A stretch of 64,000 nt of DNA from assembly GCA_033127725.1 (NCBI GenBank), contig AP026798.1, positions 2,108,001-2,172,000 of the forward strand, written 5' to 3'. Below the pieces are notes generated by a model that was given only the letters and a program-made list of their open reading frames with translations, searched no databases and had not been told where the DNA came from. The translations under genes and the position numbers were made by a program. This document shows positions 9,586-20,170 of this stretch, one piece after another; position 1 is the stretch's first letter; each line of letters starts with the position of its first letter. Origin of the DNA: Bombiscardovia nodaiensis. GTDB taxonomy: Bacteria; Actinomycetota; Actinomycetes; Actinomycetales; Bifidobacteriaceae.

Positions 9586-9955
9586 GGCTTCTCTCTTTCT
9601 CGTAATAATATACAAGTACTAGCTGTGTAATTTCCTGCCAGCACTTGAGCGCCAAGAGTAAACCAAATATTGTTACGAACGTGGAAACTGTCCACTATGT
9701 GTCAGTTTTGTTGAGAAACAATAGATACTTGCATACCAAACTACCCGAAGGTTTGCTTACTGCCGCATGAAAGATTCACTAGACTGGGGCCCACAGAATT
9801 TTTATTTGATTTACAGCAGCCCAACTGACGGGCACAGCTGCCCCACCTGTTTTTATACAGACCATAAGCCCTATGCGCATACTTATACACCAGTAGATAG
9901 TAGGTCAACTCTTCCACTCCCGAATGCACACGCTGGTCATGCGAACAATACGAAA
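9586..9955. other. intergenic between the two subtilase genes
   Basis: No gene seen. It holds the promoter of subtilase 1. A TATATT box lies about 20 nt before its ATG, so its leader is short. The stretch is A+T-rich and carries short unordered repeats only. Confidence 0.4.
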
Positions 9956-9990
9956 GAAGGACCGTCCCCTATACGAGGAGACGGCCCTTC
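9956..9990 (-). terminator. likely terminator of subtilase 2
   Basis: Inverted repeat GAAGGACCGTC / GACGGCCCTTC with one mismatch around a short loop, just downstream of the subtilase 2 stop codon on the minus strand. The following T-run is short, so strength is uncertain. Confidence 0.55.
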
Positions 9991-10013
9991 CAATTCACTC
10001 GCCGACAGCCACC

Positions 10014-13000
10014 TTAGCGACGATTGTAGGAGTGCGATTGACGGGCAGACCTACTCTCATACAAGCGCTTGACGCCCAAAACCAGAACCGCTGCCAGAGC
10101 TGCCAGAGCCGCGACGATGGCAATACGCGAAGTGTCTGCACCAGTCTGGGCCAACTGCCCTGCATTCGCGCGATTGCTCGTCACGTTCTTGAAAGACTGA
10201 CCGGGGTCAGCATTTCCTGAAGCTCCTGCTGGACCCGCAGACTGACCTGCCACCGGACCAGTAGGCGCAGGCGATACCGGAGCCTGGGTCTGGTTGACAG
10301 GCGCTGCCGGAACTTGCCCGCCGTCATGGCCTCCGCCAGGCTGAGCTGGTTGACCGGGCTGGCTGGGCTGGGCAGGCTGCTGACCTGGCTGACCTGGCTG
10401 CGCAGGTTGACCTGGTTGACCCGGTTGCCCGGGCTGAGCTGGCTGGCTAGGCTGACCCGGCTGGCTTGGTTGACCCGGAAGACCGGGCTGCTGACCATCG
10501 CCCGCACCGGGATGACTCCCATCACCAGTGCCAGGCTGCTGACCGGGCTGGGGTACTTTGGGAGTCGCTTCCTGCAAACCAGCAGTAGCCGCCTGCAAAT
10601 CAGCGAGGGCAGCATCTACCTGAGCCTGCGTGGCATTTGGATCCGCCAGTACGGCTTGGGCAGCAGCCAGAGCACCGGCAAACGAAGCCCAAGAAGCAGC
10701 TGTATAATCCGCCTGCTTACGGGAAGCAGCAGCTGATATTTCAGCCTGCAGCTGCGCCTTATTGGCACTTTGAATCTGACCAGACAACACCAATCTGCTC
10801 TTGGCCTCAGCCAGAGTCTGGTAGGCCGTATCCACCTGAGACTGCGTCGCACTTGCATCTGCCAAAACCGCTTGTGCCGCAGTCAGAGCCAGGGAGAACG
10901 GGGCCCAGGAAGCAGCTGTGTAATCGGCTTGATTCAAAGCACTCGAAGCGGTCACCTCAGCCTGCAGTTGCGCCTTATTTGCCGCATTCGCCACCAGAGC
11001 CAGGCGGGCAGTGTTGAGGGCTCGGTAAGCTGCGTCCACCTGAGACTGCCTGGCAGCAGGATCCGCTAGGACCGTTTGAGCATCAGCCAGGACAGGAACG
11101 AACAGCGCCCAGGAAGCAGCTGTGTAATCAGAGGAGAGCAGAGCTGCCGACGTATTCACCTCAGCCTGCAAGAGCGCCTTATTTGCCGCATTCGCCACCA
11201 GAGCCAGGCGGGCCGCATTCAAGGCATTGTAGGCAGCATCCACCTGCGTCTGACTGGCATTCACATCCGCCAGCACACCCTGAGCAGCAGTCAGAGCACT
11301 AGCGAATGGAGCCCACGAAGCAGCCGTATAGTCAGCTTCAACCAAGGCAGCCGAAGTGGCGACCTCAGCGCGCAACTGTACCTTATTGGCTGCGATCAGG
11401 ACCAAGGCCTGGCGGGCAGTATTCAAGGCAGTATATGCGGCGTTGACCTGCGACTGGCTGGCGTTTACATCTGCCAGCACGCTCTGGGCCGCAGCCAAGG
11501 CCGACACAAACGGAGCCCACGAAGCAGCCGTATAATCCGACGACACCAGCGGCAAGGACAGGGCTACCTCAGCGCGCAGCTGAGCCTTATTTGCCGCATT
11601 CAAGATCAGAGCTAAGCGCGCCTGATGCAAGGTATTGTAGGCCGCATCCACCTGCGACTGAGTAGCATTAGCGTTCACCAGCACCGTCTGCGCCGCTGTC
11701 AGAGCAGATGAATATGCACCCCAGGAAGCAGACGTGTAATCAGAGCTGACCAATGAAGAGGACAGGTTGATCTCAGCCTGTAACTGCGTCTTACTCACGG
11801 GATTCATGACCAGATTCAAGCGAGCCTGGTGCAAGGCATTGTATGCTGCATCCACCTGCGACTGAGGGGCGCTAGCATTCGCCAGCACGCTACGAGCAGA
11901 AGCCAAAGCACTCGCAAACGGAGTCCATGAGGCAGCTGTGTAATCCGAGATCACCAAAGTGGACGACGTGTTCACCTCAGCCTGGAGCTCGGCCTTGTTC
12001 GCCGCATTCAAAACGAGTCCTAAACGCGCCTGATGCAAGGTATTGTAAGCCGCATCCACCTGAGCTTGAGTGGCATCCAAATCAGCCAGCACACCCTGTG
12101 CGGCGCTCAAAGCGGAAGCAAATAGAGTCCAGGTAGCGGGCGTGTAGTCGCCCTGAATGAGCGTAATACTGGCGTTCACTTCTGTCTGCAACTGGCCCCT
12201 GTTGGGATTTGGCCTCAGAACCAAGGCCAAACGAGCTGCCTGCAACCTACTGTAAGCTGCGTTCACCTGCGCCTGAGTGGCATTCGCGTCAGCCAACACG
12301 GTCTGAGCATCAGCCAGCGCACTCGCAAAGGGTGTCCAAGTAGCGGTGGTGTAGTCCGAGCGATTGAGGGCACTAGAAGTGTTGACTTCTATTTGCAACT
12401 GCGTCTTATTCACCACTCGAACGAGTCCATTGTGCGCAGCTTGTAGGCGCGCATACGCCTGGTCCACATCATTTTGACTGGAATTGACGTTGTTGAGCAC
12501 GGCCCGAGCCGCAGCTAAAGCAGTCTGCAAATCTGCCCAGGAGGCAGCGGTGTAATCGCTGGAAGTCAAGCCAGAGCAGGCCGTAACCTCAGCGCGCAAA
12601 TTAGTAGCATTCACCGAGAGCACCGTGACAATGTCGAGCGTGGGCGACTCAGTGACAATCGGCGCCTTGGACCGGGTGTGCATCATCAGCACCTTGTCGT
12701 TGCTGCCGCGCAGGGGCGAAGCGTGAGCGGGAATCTGTGTCCCATTCTGCTCATCGAAGAAGACTTGCCCGTTGCCACTCGAAGCACTTTGGCCGAACCA
12801 AATAGAGGGGTTGTAGGCGTCAAACGTGGTCTGCGTCAAGCTACCAGCCTCGTCCACCTTGCTGCCATAGGAGCGGCTGGAATCAAAATCGGCCTTGTAG
12901 CCAATCTTCGCCTGTGTATCCGTAGCAGTAAAACCGAGAGCGGAGAGCTTGGTACTGAGCACAACCTGATTAGAGTCGGCGAGGAAAGCGTCGTCAATCG

Positions 13001-15530
13001 GTTCCGTGTCCACCACGGCTGCGCGATTGCCGCTCGCGTCTAAGCGGTAGGTACGCGCTTGGACAGAGTCAAGCTGCGCATTAGCAGGCTTAGAAGAGCC
13101 CTGAATAACGTAGTCAGCTTGGCCGTCATTATTCGTATCCAGATAGACCTCTGGAACCAACAGCCCCATAGCGCCTATACGACTCCAGGCTTTGTCGGTA
13201 ACGACACCAAAACTGACGATGCCCTGCGAGGGGTCAGTCAGCTGAGGAGCAGTAGAAGCGTGTCCGATAGCGCGAATATCTCCGGCCGAGAGGAGGTAGT
13301 CATTCTGGCGAGGATATACGTGGTAGCCATCCACCGGATCTTCGGTGTCAAAAACCATGGGGGCCAACTGTGACTTATAAGCCTCATCCCCTGTGCCCTG
13401 ACTGAAACCATGGCCGGTGACCTCCAGCTGCCGACTCCCATCGATGCGCTCCTTGTAGGCAACGTTCGTCTCAGAGATGGGCTTAGGAGCAGCGACTACT
13501 GCTAGACGCAAACCGTAGGCATTCCCCGGCGAAGAGCCCGTGGGAGTCAAGTGGACAACGCCCGTGGCATCGGTGACATAATTCACCGGCTCTCCCCCGT
13601 ACTGCGCTGCCTGCGACTTATCTTTAGTCCTGCGCATATCGCTCTGGTTGCTGACATTGAGCGTCAAGGTAAACTGCGCGCTGCCATTCGCAGGCACCAC
13701 CAGTGTAGAAGTGCTCAAGGAGTACGATACGCCCGGAGTTTCCGTACTAGGCTGGTAGGCCAGCTGATAGCTGCAATCTTGAGAACTCGTGTTGGTTGCC
13801 GTAATGACCTTGCTGGCCGAATACCCTGCTTGCGGTACTTGGACGATACCAAACTGCGCACTGGCCACCTGAGCATCGGGCCCAGAAAGTTGCACAGCAC
13901 TGCCAACAGCTCCGAGGGCATCAATACGGCCACTACCTACTCGCACAGGCCCATAGATGCCACTATTATACGAAACATCATGGTCGGCGGTGCTCATAAT
14001 CTGCCGCTTCACTTGACCAGGAGACCAATCCGGATGAACCTGGTAGACCAGAGCCGCCGTACCTGAAACAAAGGGGGCAGCCATAGAAGTGCCGGACTTC
14101 CACACGAACCCTGTACCCGAGCCCGAATCAGCAGAATCGATGTACCAGCCCGGAGCACTCACGTCGGGCTTCGTACTGCCGTCAAAGGAGCCGTGGAAAC
14201 CGCGCGAGGTGAAATAAGCAGCGTTGTCCTGCAATCCGTTGGTCTCACTCGCAGCTACGGCTAGGACATTTTTCGAGCTAGCAGGAGAACCGACAATATC
14301 AGTAACGTCATCCTCATTACCAGCGGATGCGACCGTGAGAATACCAGCGCTGTTGAGCGTATCGAGCGCTCTTGCTTCGGGGCAGTCAACCTGTCCGAAA
14401 GGACTGCCAAGCGACAGCGAAAGCACAGAAATTTTATCAGCAGGCGCCGCGGCGAGGTTGTGCCGGCCCACCCAGTCATAGGCCTGGAGTGTGAGGCCCG
14501 TACTCCCGCCGTGATCGCCGAATACCTTAAGCGCATAAATACCAGCCTGAGGCGCAGAGCCGGGCGAGAGCTTCATGTTGGTAGTATCAGCCGCAGTGAG
14601 CTGCGTATAGTTCCCCCGAAAAGTAGTCGAGTCAGCGTTAACCCCATATCCAGCCGCTATACCAGCGACGTGAGTGCCGTGAGCAGAAGCTCCGCCATCA
14701 ATAGGGTTGTCGTCGGGGACGGCAATACCGTCACTGGTGTAGTTGGCCCCTGCAAAGTCGCGACCACCCTTGTATTTATTGGCATCCAAGAGAGGACGAA
14801 GCGTGGGATCTTGCAAGGGATCCGCTGTGGAGGCAGTGGCCGTGGCATACGCAGCTGCGTCGCCCCTACCGCCGAAATCAGCGTGCGTATAATCGAGGCC
14901 CGTATCGACAATAGCGATGTTGACGCCCTGGCCAGTTTTACCGGTCTGAGCCCAGGTATTGACTGCATTGATATGGCCAACGCTTTCATCACCCTGCGGG
15001 CTCACTCCGCCTTGGGGCTGCACCTTGTGCTCTTCGCTGGGCTCCACCAGCGTTATCGGCATGACGCTCACCACCGACGACGACTCCTCCGCCAACTGGC
15101 GCAGGGCATCGGCATTCGCACGAACCGCCACACCCGTAATCGCGCTGCTGGTGTCATAGAGCTTAACGGCCGAAGGGTCAAGCGCCTGCAAGCGGTCGAA
15201 GGCAGTATCCGCCGCCCTCTTACCGACTTTTGCACTGTCCAAGCCCACCTGGTTGGACTGTTTCTCCTTCTGCTCCTCCGATAAGTCAGAGCTCTGCATA
15301 TCGAGCTGGTTCTTGGCCTGCATTTTGCGCTCTAAACCAGAGGGAATATTTAGCTGGACGAAGGACAGAACTGTGCCTTCCGCGCCTGCGATCTTTTGGG
15401 AGACGTACCCCTTACCATTTGCAGGGTCCTCCAAGGCATGTGCCCGGCTCGGTGAGCCTATGCACACGCCCAACAGCATGGCGATTGCCGCCAAAACAGT
15501 GACAAATTGTCCCCAAATCTTGCGCACCAC
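10014..15530 (-). CDS. cell-wall-anchored subtilisin-like serine protease with ten FIVAR repeats
   Basis: About 1838 residues from GTG 15530 (or the adjacent GTG 15527), chosen because AGGGAGG lies 5-8 nt upstream; a TTG at 15560 would add ten. It has a signal peptide ending near SRAHA and an inhibitor-like propeptide. The S8 triad is Asp ~207 (VDTGLDYTHAD), His ~284 (AHGTHVAG) and Ser ~480 (SGTSMAAP). The His-to-Ser distance is about 150 residues shorter than in subtilase 1, so the PA insert is absent. Beta domains resemble those of the paralogue. Ten FIVAR repeats (about 970-1655), a Pro/Gln/Gly array and the sorting signal LAQTG (~1793) with a membrane segment follow. LAxTG suggests a class E type sortase. 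The long repeat stalk probably projects the protease from the wall. Confidence 0.9.
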   Translation of the reverse strand: MVRKIWGQFVTVLAAIAMLLGVCIGSPSRAHALEDPANGKGYVSQKIAGAEGTVLSFVQLNIPSGLERKMQAKNQLDMQSSDLSEEQKEKQSNQVGLDSAKVGKRAADTAFDRLQALDPSAVKLYDTSSAITGVAVRANADALRQLAEESSSVVSVMPITLVEPSEEHKVQPQGGVSPQGDESVGHINAVNTWAQTGKTGQGVNIAIVDTGLDYTHADFGGRGDAAAYATATASTADPLQDPTLRPLLDANKYKGGRDFAGANYTSDGIAVPDDNPIDGGASAHGTHVAGIAAGYGVNADSTTFRGNYTQLTAADTTNMKLSPGSAPQAGIYALKVFGDHGGSTGLTLQAYDWVGRHNLAAAPADKISVLSLSLGSPFGQVDCPEARALDTLNSAGILTVASAGNEDDVTDIVGSPASSKNVLAVAASETNGLQDNAAYFTSRGFHGSFDGSTKPDVSAPGWYIDSADSGSGTGFVWKSGTSMAAPFVSGTAALVYQVHPDWSPGQVKRQIMSTADHDVSYNSGIYGPVRVGSGRIDALGAVGSAVQLSGPDAQVASAQFGIVQVPQAGYSASKVITATNTSSQDCSYQLAYQPSTETPGVSYSLSTSTLVVPANGSAQFTLTLNVSNQSDMRRTKDKSQAAQYGGEPVNYVTDATGVVHLTPTGSSPGNAYGLRLAVVAAPKPISETNVAYKERIDGSRQLEVTGHGFSQGTGDEAYKSQLAPMVFDTEDPVDGYHVYPRQNDYLLSAGDIRAIGHASTAPQLTDPSQGIVSFGVVTDKAWSRIGAMGLLVPEVYLDTNNDGQADYVIQGSSKPANAQLDSVQARTYRLDASGNRAAVVDTEPIDDAFLADSNQVVLSTKLSALGFTATDTQAKIGYKADFDSSRSYGSKVDEAGSLTQTTFDAYNPSIWFGQSASSGNGQVFFDEQNGTQIPAHASPLRGSNDKVLMMHTRSKAPIVTESPTLDIVTVLSVNATNLRAEVTACSGLTSSDYTAASWADLQTALAAARAVLNNVNSSQNDVDQAYARLQAAHNGLVRVVNKTQLQIEVNTSSALNRSDYTTATWTPFASALADAQTVLADANATQAQVNAAYSRLQAARLALVLRPNPNRGQLQTEVNASITLIQGDYTPATWTLFASALSAAQGVLADLDATQAQVDAAYNTLHQARLGLVLNAANKAELQAEVNTSSTLVISDYTAASWTPFASALASARSVLANASAPQSQVDAAYNALHQARLNLVMNPVSKTQLQAEINLSSSLVSSDYTSASWGAYSSALTAAQTVLVNANATQSQVDAAYNTLHQARLALILNAANKAQLRAEVALSLPLVSSDYTAASWAPFVSALAAAQSVLADVNASQSQVNAAYTALNTARQALVLIAANKVQLRAEVATSAALVEADYTAASWAPFASALTAAQGVLADVNASQTQVDAAYNALNAARLALVANAANKALLQAEVNTSAALLSSDYTAASWALFVPVLADAQTVLADPAARQSQVDAAYRALNTARLALVANAANKAQLQAEVTASSALNQADYTAASWAPFSLALTAAQAVLADASATQSQVDTAYQTLAEAKSRLVLSGQIQSANKAQLQAEISAAASRKQADYTAASWASFAGALAAAQAVLADPNATQAQVDAALADLQAATAGLQEATPKVPQPGQQPGTGDGSHPGAGDGQQPGLPGQPSQPGQPSQPAQPGQPGQPGQPAQPGQPGQQPAQPSQPGQPAQPGGGHDGGQVPAAPVNQTQAPVSPAPTGPVAGQSAGPAGASGNADPGQSFKNVTSNRANAGQLAQTGADTSRIAIVAALAALAAVLVLGVKRLYESRSARQSHSYNRR
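10565..12610 (-). repeat. ten tandem FIVAR-domain repeats of about 204 bp
   Basis: Within subtilase 2 the translation repeats a unit of about 68 residues ten times. Each contains DYTAASW or a close variant, an AAQxVLAD core, and a QSQVDAAY segment. The central copies are the most alike at DNA level, so recombination could change copy number. Each unit is the three-helix FIVAR fold common in Gram-positive surface proteins. Confidence 0.85.
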
Positions 15531-15604
15531 GGGTGCCTCCCTCAACAAACCCCAATACAATGTTCAGGCGCAAGCATCCCCATGGCAGGCCTATCCGATT
15601 GCTT

Positions 15605-15612
15605 ATTATACA
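15605..15612 (-). promoter_or_regulatory. extended -10 promoter for subtilase 2
   Basis: The minus strand reads TGTATAAT here, a consensus -10 hexamer with the TG extension, about 75 nt before the chosen start. No good -35 was found at standard spacing, as is common for extended -10 promoters. The rest of the 330-bp gap up to the ino1 terminator holds no gene. Confidence 0.5.
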
Positions 15613-15864
15613 GATTCCCTATACTCCAGCTGGCAATAGAAAGAACATTTCTGTCCTGCATAAGAAGCAAATATCTCAGTCAGTAGACTAACAAAAGCTA
15701 CAGCCTCCCCCATAATCGCTGTAATGTTTTTATTACACCCCGCTGCCCGAAGTAGCAGCGCTGCCGCCTGTCTAACCCAATAAAACATTGAGAACAAAGG
15801 GAAAGTAGACACTCAAGGTCAGCAGAAATCCAGTCAATATCTCAGCGCCAAGCGAGCATAATAC

Positions 15865-15904
15865 AAAAAGCCGCTCCCCCGCCTAAGCGAGGGAACGGCC
15901 TTTA
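15865..15904 (-). terminator. terminator of ino1
   Basis: On the minus strand AAAGGCCGTTCCCTCGC pairs with GCGGGGGAGCGGCTTT around a short TTAG loop, and is followed by more T. It lies about 45 nt after the ino1 stop codon. Confidence 0.8.
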
Positions 15905-15947
15905 ACTCTTAACTGCAGAAGCCTTACAGAGCTACTGCGAACACAAC

Positions 15948-17090
15948 TCAGGCGTGCCAAACGTCCTTACCGTTAGCCTTGGCGGACTCAACGTCCGCAT
16001 TCAGAGCGGCTTCGTCGCCCTCAACCTTGCCAGCGATGAAGTCCTCAACCAGCTGGTGAGCCTCATTGTCCTCGTGCTGCACAGCCGGGGACTTCATGAA
16101 GTAGGAGGACGGAGCCAGCACCGGGCCGCCCAGATGGCGATCCAGAGCAATCTTGGCAGCGCGCACAGCATCAATGACGATACCGGCGGAGTTCGGCGAA
16201 TCCCAAACCTCCAGGCGGTACTCCAAGCTCAGCGGCACATCGCCGAAGGTGGTGCCCTCGAGGCGTACGAAGGCCAGCTTGCGGTCGTCCAGCCAAGCCA
16301 CATAGTCGGAAGGACCGATGTGAACGTTGTGTGGATCCATCTCGTGAGGCACGATAGAGGTGACAGCGCGAGTCTTGGAAACCTTCTTAGACTCCAAACG
16401 AGTGCGCTGCAGCATGTTCATAAAGTCCATGTTGCCGCCCACGTTCAGCTGGTAGGTGCGATCCAGGCGCACGCCACGGTCCTCGAAGAGGCGGGCCATC
16501 ACACGGTGGGTAATCGTAGCGCCCACCTGGCTCTTGATGTCGTCGCCCACGATTGGCAGGCCGGCATCGCGGAACTTCTGAGCCCACTCAGGGTCAGAGG
16601 CAATGAAGACTGGCAGGCAGTTGACGAACGCACAGCCAGCGTCAATCGCGGCCTGAGCATACGCTTTGTCAGCTTCCTCAGAGCCTACGGGCAGGTAGGA
16701 AACCAGCACGTCAACCTGCTTGTCGCGCAGCACCTGAGCCACGTCAACGGCAGGAGCGTCCGACTCCTTAATCATCTGCTGGTAGTACTCGCCCAAGCCG
16801 TCTCCGGTGGGTCCACGCAGGACTTCCACACCCAAGTTCGGCACGTCGCAGAACTTATAAGTGTTGTTCTGCGAGGCAAAAATGGCTTCGGACAGGTCCT
16901 TGCCAACCTTCAACGAATCCACGTCGAAAGCGGTCACGAATTCCACGTCATGAATGCGGTAGCCGCCGAAGTTGGCGTGCATGATGCCTGGGATCTTCGC
17001 GTCGTCTTTCGCGTCTTTGTAATATTCGACTCCCTGCACTAGCGACGAGGCACAGTTGCCAACGCCAGCTATAGCTACACGGATGCTCAT
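15948..17090 (-). CDS. ino1: myo-inositol-1-phosphate synthase
   Basis: 380 residues from ATG 17090. It converts glucose 6-phosphate to 1D-myo-inositol 3-phosphate (NAD-dependent), the entry to phosphatidylinositol and other inositol lipids in Actinobacteria. The NAD-binding glycine motif is at the N-terminus ([16 protein letters not shown]). Other actinobacterial signatures are [33 protein letters not shown], and PSDYVAWL. A longer frame extends upstream to 17153 but lacks family similarity. The gene is monocistronic and divergent from the penicillin-binding protein gene, sharing a promoter region of about 180 bp. Confidence 0.95.
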   Translation of the reverse strand: MSIRVAIAGVGNCASSLVQGVEYYKDAKDDAKIPGIMHANFGGYRIHDVEFVTAFDVDSLKVGKDLSEAIFASQNNTYKFCDVPNLGVEVLRGPTGDGLGEYYQQMIKESDAPAVDVAQVLRDKQVDVLVSYLPVGSEEADKAYAQAAIDAGCAFVNCLPVFIASDPEWAQKFRDAGLPIVGDDIKSQVGATITHRVMARLFEDRGVRLDRTYQLNVGGNMDFMNMLQRTRLESKKVSKTRAVTSIVPHEMDPHNVHIGPSDYVAWLDDRKLAFVRLEGTTFGDVPLSLEYRLEVWDSPNSAGIVIDAVRAAKIALDRHLGGPVLAPSSYFMKSPAVQHEDNEAHQLVEDFIAGKVEGDEAALNADVESAKANGKDVWHA

Positions 17091-17271
17091 ACAAACTCCT
17101 CTGATAATCGCTAATACCAACTCAAGCATACCGTTACGGGGCGAGCAGCACATACCCAGGTGCCAAATATTTCACAGCACATGTGCGCTTTCCTTGCGGC
17201 CGCACCCCCATATAAGCAGGAAAATCGCGCAGAAAAGTGGATATAGACCGGGAAGCAAACGTACGAAAAGT

Positions 17272-19676
17272 ATGGAAGCTTCCTCTTTGAGCGCACACAT
17301 GACCCCGCCAACGATTAGCGTTATGAGCATGACATTTGCGACACGCTCTACTTCGTCGGTGCCCCGGCAACCGCGGCAGACACGCTCCGCCTCTAGTGGC
17401 AAGAAGGGCGGGCGAATCAGCAGCTCTGAGCTAGCTAACGGCAGTCGGCGCAAGTCTCAGCAGGCCAACTCTGGCAAGGGGCGCCACGGCGGCAGACGCG
17501 GCAATAATCCGCGCGTACGCCCGCAGCTGGCTCCCAACGGCAAGCCCCGCAAGCGCCATCGCATCCTCAAGTGGACACTCGGTATCATTGGCTTCCTGAT
17601 TTTGGCAGCCTTCGCCGCCTTCGCATACCTCTACTTGACTACCGAGGTGGTGCCCCCGAAAAGCAAGCCCTGGCGCAGAAAACGACCGTATACTTTTCCG
17701 ATGGAACCACGCCAGTGGGCACCTTCGCCGACCAAAACCGCGAGATTATTAACTGCGCTCCCCTGCCCAAATATGTGGGAAACGCCGTTATTTCCTCAGA
17801 AAATCGCACCTTCTACTCCGACTCCGGCATCGACCTCAAAGGCATCGGCCGCGCTTTGCTCAACAACGTGACCAAGGGCACCCGTCAGGGCGGCTCCACC
17901 ATCACCCAACAGTATGCTGAGCGCTACTACTTAGGCGAAACCACCTCCTACACGGGCAAGCTGCGCGAAGCCATGCTCTCCTTGAAAATCACGCGCACCG
18001 AAGACAAAGACACCATCCTGTGTAACTACATGAACACCATTTACTTGGGGCGTGGCGCTTACGGCATTCAAGCAGCCTCGCAAGCCTACTTTGGCAAGGA
18101 TGCGAAGGACCTGACCCTGGCCGAATCAGCTATGCTGGCGGGCATTATTCCCGCGCCATCCACCTGGGATCCGGCCGTGAACCCCAAGGAAGCTGAATCT
18201 CGCTTCCACCGCGTGCTCTCTATCATGCGCGAAGACGGCTATATCAATGCCAAAGAAGAGCACGACGCACTGATGCCCAAAACCATCGACTACTCGCCGC
18301 AAAACGTGTATCAAGGTCCCAACGGCTACCTGCTGCGCATGGTGCGCTCCGAACTTTCAGGCGGCAAAAAAGCGCCATTCACTGCCGACGAAATCGACAC
18401 TGGCGGCTACAAAATTACGACCACCATCGACAAGGGCAAGCAAGATCTAATGAACCAGGTGGCCTCGCCTTCCAATCCGGCAAAGCACCTGCCCGAAGGC
18501 CTACAGGTGGGAGGTATTTCCGTCAACCCCAAGGACGGGTCGGTTATCTCCTTCTATGCGGGCGACGACTACTTACAGCACCAGCTCAACAATGCCAGCC
18601 AGGCCACCTTCCAGGTCGGGTCCACCATGAAAGTGTTTACGCTCTTGGGCGCCATACAAGACGGTGTGAGCTTGAACACGGTGTTTAATGGAAACTCGCC
18701 GCGCACTTTCAAATCCGTGGGTCGGGCCGTGTCCAACGCCGAGAATATCAGCTATGGCTATGTCAACCTGTACTCGGCCTTGGCAAATTCGGTCAACACC
18801 GCATTCATGGACCTCAATGAGCACGTAACCCCGCAAAAAACTGCCCAAATTGCGCACACAGCCGGCATTGAAGGCAAGATTGATGATTCCACAACTTTTG
18901 ACACTTTAGGCGTAGATGCCCTCTCAGCCTATGACCTGACGCAGGGCTACCAAACTATAGCAAACGGCGGAAAAAAGATTCCCCTTCATTTAGTTGCAGA
19001 AGTCAAGGATTCTAAGAATCAAGAACTCTACAAGCCCACCACCCTCGGCGAACAGGTTTTCAACGCCGACCAGGTGGCCCTCCTACAAAAAGCTATGACC
19101 GGCACCGTGCAGTACGGCACCGGCACCCAGGCGCGCTCAATAGGCAAAACAATTGCCGCCAAGACCGGAACCGCCAACGACGACACTGCTGCTTCTGTAG
19201 CCGGATTCACTCCCTCCGTGCTGACCACTTTCGGCATCTGGTACCCGGGCGCAGACGGCTCAGCGCAGAAAATCCCCAATTTCATGGGCTACCCGCACGG
19301 CTCAGGCTACCCCACCTATTTGTTTACTCAGTATATGAAACAGGCGACTGCCGATATGGCCGAAGAAAAGTTCCCTGCGGCCAAAGACACTGGCAAGGTG
19401 GGCGGCCCGGACGGCACTTGGGGCACGGGCGGCTACAGCTATCAACGCTCGTACAACTACAATTACAACAATTACAACTACGGCAATCAAAACTACCAGA
19501 ACCAGCAGCAGGGCACCCAGAAGCCGCAAACACAAACCCAGCCGCAAACCCAGCAGGGCACGCAGCAGAGCGCCCAGCCTGCACCCGCACCATCGACCCA
19601 GCCCGCCCAACCGGCTCAACCCCAGCAAAGCGCCCCCGCACAGCCCGCCCAACCCCAGCAGTCCTCCGGTCAGTAA
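17272..19676 (+). pseudogene. class A penicillin-binding protein, frameshifted at a C run
   Basis: A bifunctional peptidoglycan glycosyltransferase/transpeptidase in two frames. The N-terminal cytoplasmic, basic region and the membrane anchor (ILKWTLGIIGFLILAAF) lie in the frame of ATG 17272 (alternatives 17299, 17323). The catalytic part lies in another frame, entered near 17653-17657. One more C in the CCCCC run there joins them smoothly (EVVPP then EKQALAQKTTVYF). GT51 motifs are SSENRTFYSD and GGSTITQQY. Transpeptidase motifs are STMK, SVNT and KTGT. The tail is Tyr/Asn/Gln- then Pro/Ala/Gln-rich. As written it cannot make full-length protein. Such a gene is usually important, so a sequencing error is a serious alternative. 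Confidence 0.85.
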
Positions 19677-19799
19677 GCGAGCGCGCTGTTCCATGCTTGC
19701 TCTCCACAGTGGCCTCCAGGCTACACGCGTGCGCAAAAAGAGATAAACTGAGTTCAAGCGCACATAGAGGTGTGCACTTGTGGGCCCAAGGAGGTCACT

Positions 19800-20033
19800 A
19801 TGGCAAAGGCAGCTGTGGAAACGTACTACGAAGATGGCCAGTGGAAAGTCAAGGTGGAAGGCAACCAGCGGGCTTCTCGAACGTTCGAGACCAAGGCGGA
19901 AGCTGAAAAGGCTGGACGCGAGCGCGCTAAGGCACTTGAGACCGAGCACGTCATCAAGAATAAGAACGGCGAGATTGCCCAGAAAAACTCGTACGGCAAC
20001 GATCCTCGTCCGCCCAAGGGCTCTCGCGGCTGA
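19800..20033 (+). CDS. DUF2188 family protein
   Basis: 77 residues from ATG 19800, preceded by AAGGAGG at ideal spacing; an upstream in-frame ATG at 19770 has no ribosome site. The protein starts MAKAAVETYYEDGQWKVKVE and carries the small beta-alpha DUF2188 pattern (NQRASRTFETKAEAEKAGRE, then ALETEHVIKNKNGEI). DUF2188 proteins are small, basic, widespread and of unknown function. The gene lies 120 nt after the penicillin-binding protein gene in the same direction. Confidence 0.8.
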   Translation: MAKAAVETYYEDGQWKVKVEGNQRASRTFETKAEAEKAGRERAKALETEHVIKNKNGEIAQKNSYGNDPRPPKGSRG

Positions 20034-20170
20034 GTCCGGCTCACCGAGGTCAGCCCTTTAATGCAGGCGGCCGGGCAGGTTACTTCTTTCTCTGCTCGTC
20101 TGCCTGCCTATATATTGCGTCCGCGCTCAACTGCCTTGAGCTGAGCGCGGGCATTCCAGTCGGCTTCGAC

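Noticed and set aside
10315-10560. possible CRISPR-like array of short repeats
   Set aside because: The repeats encode a Pro/Gly/Gln stalk of subtilase 2 in frame, with no spacers; likewise the Gly/Ser array at 5500-5720.
15954-17042. 362-codon plus-strand frame antisense to ino1
   Set aside because: Complete overlap with a well-recognised gene, no ribosome site, His/Val/Leu-rich shadow translation.
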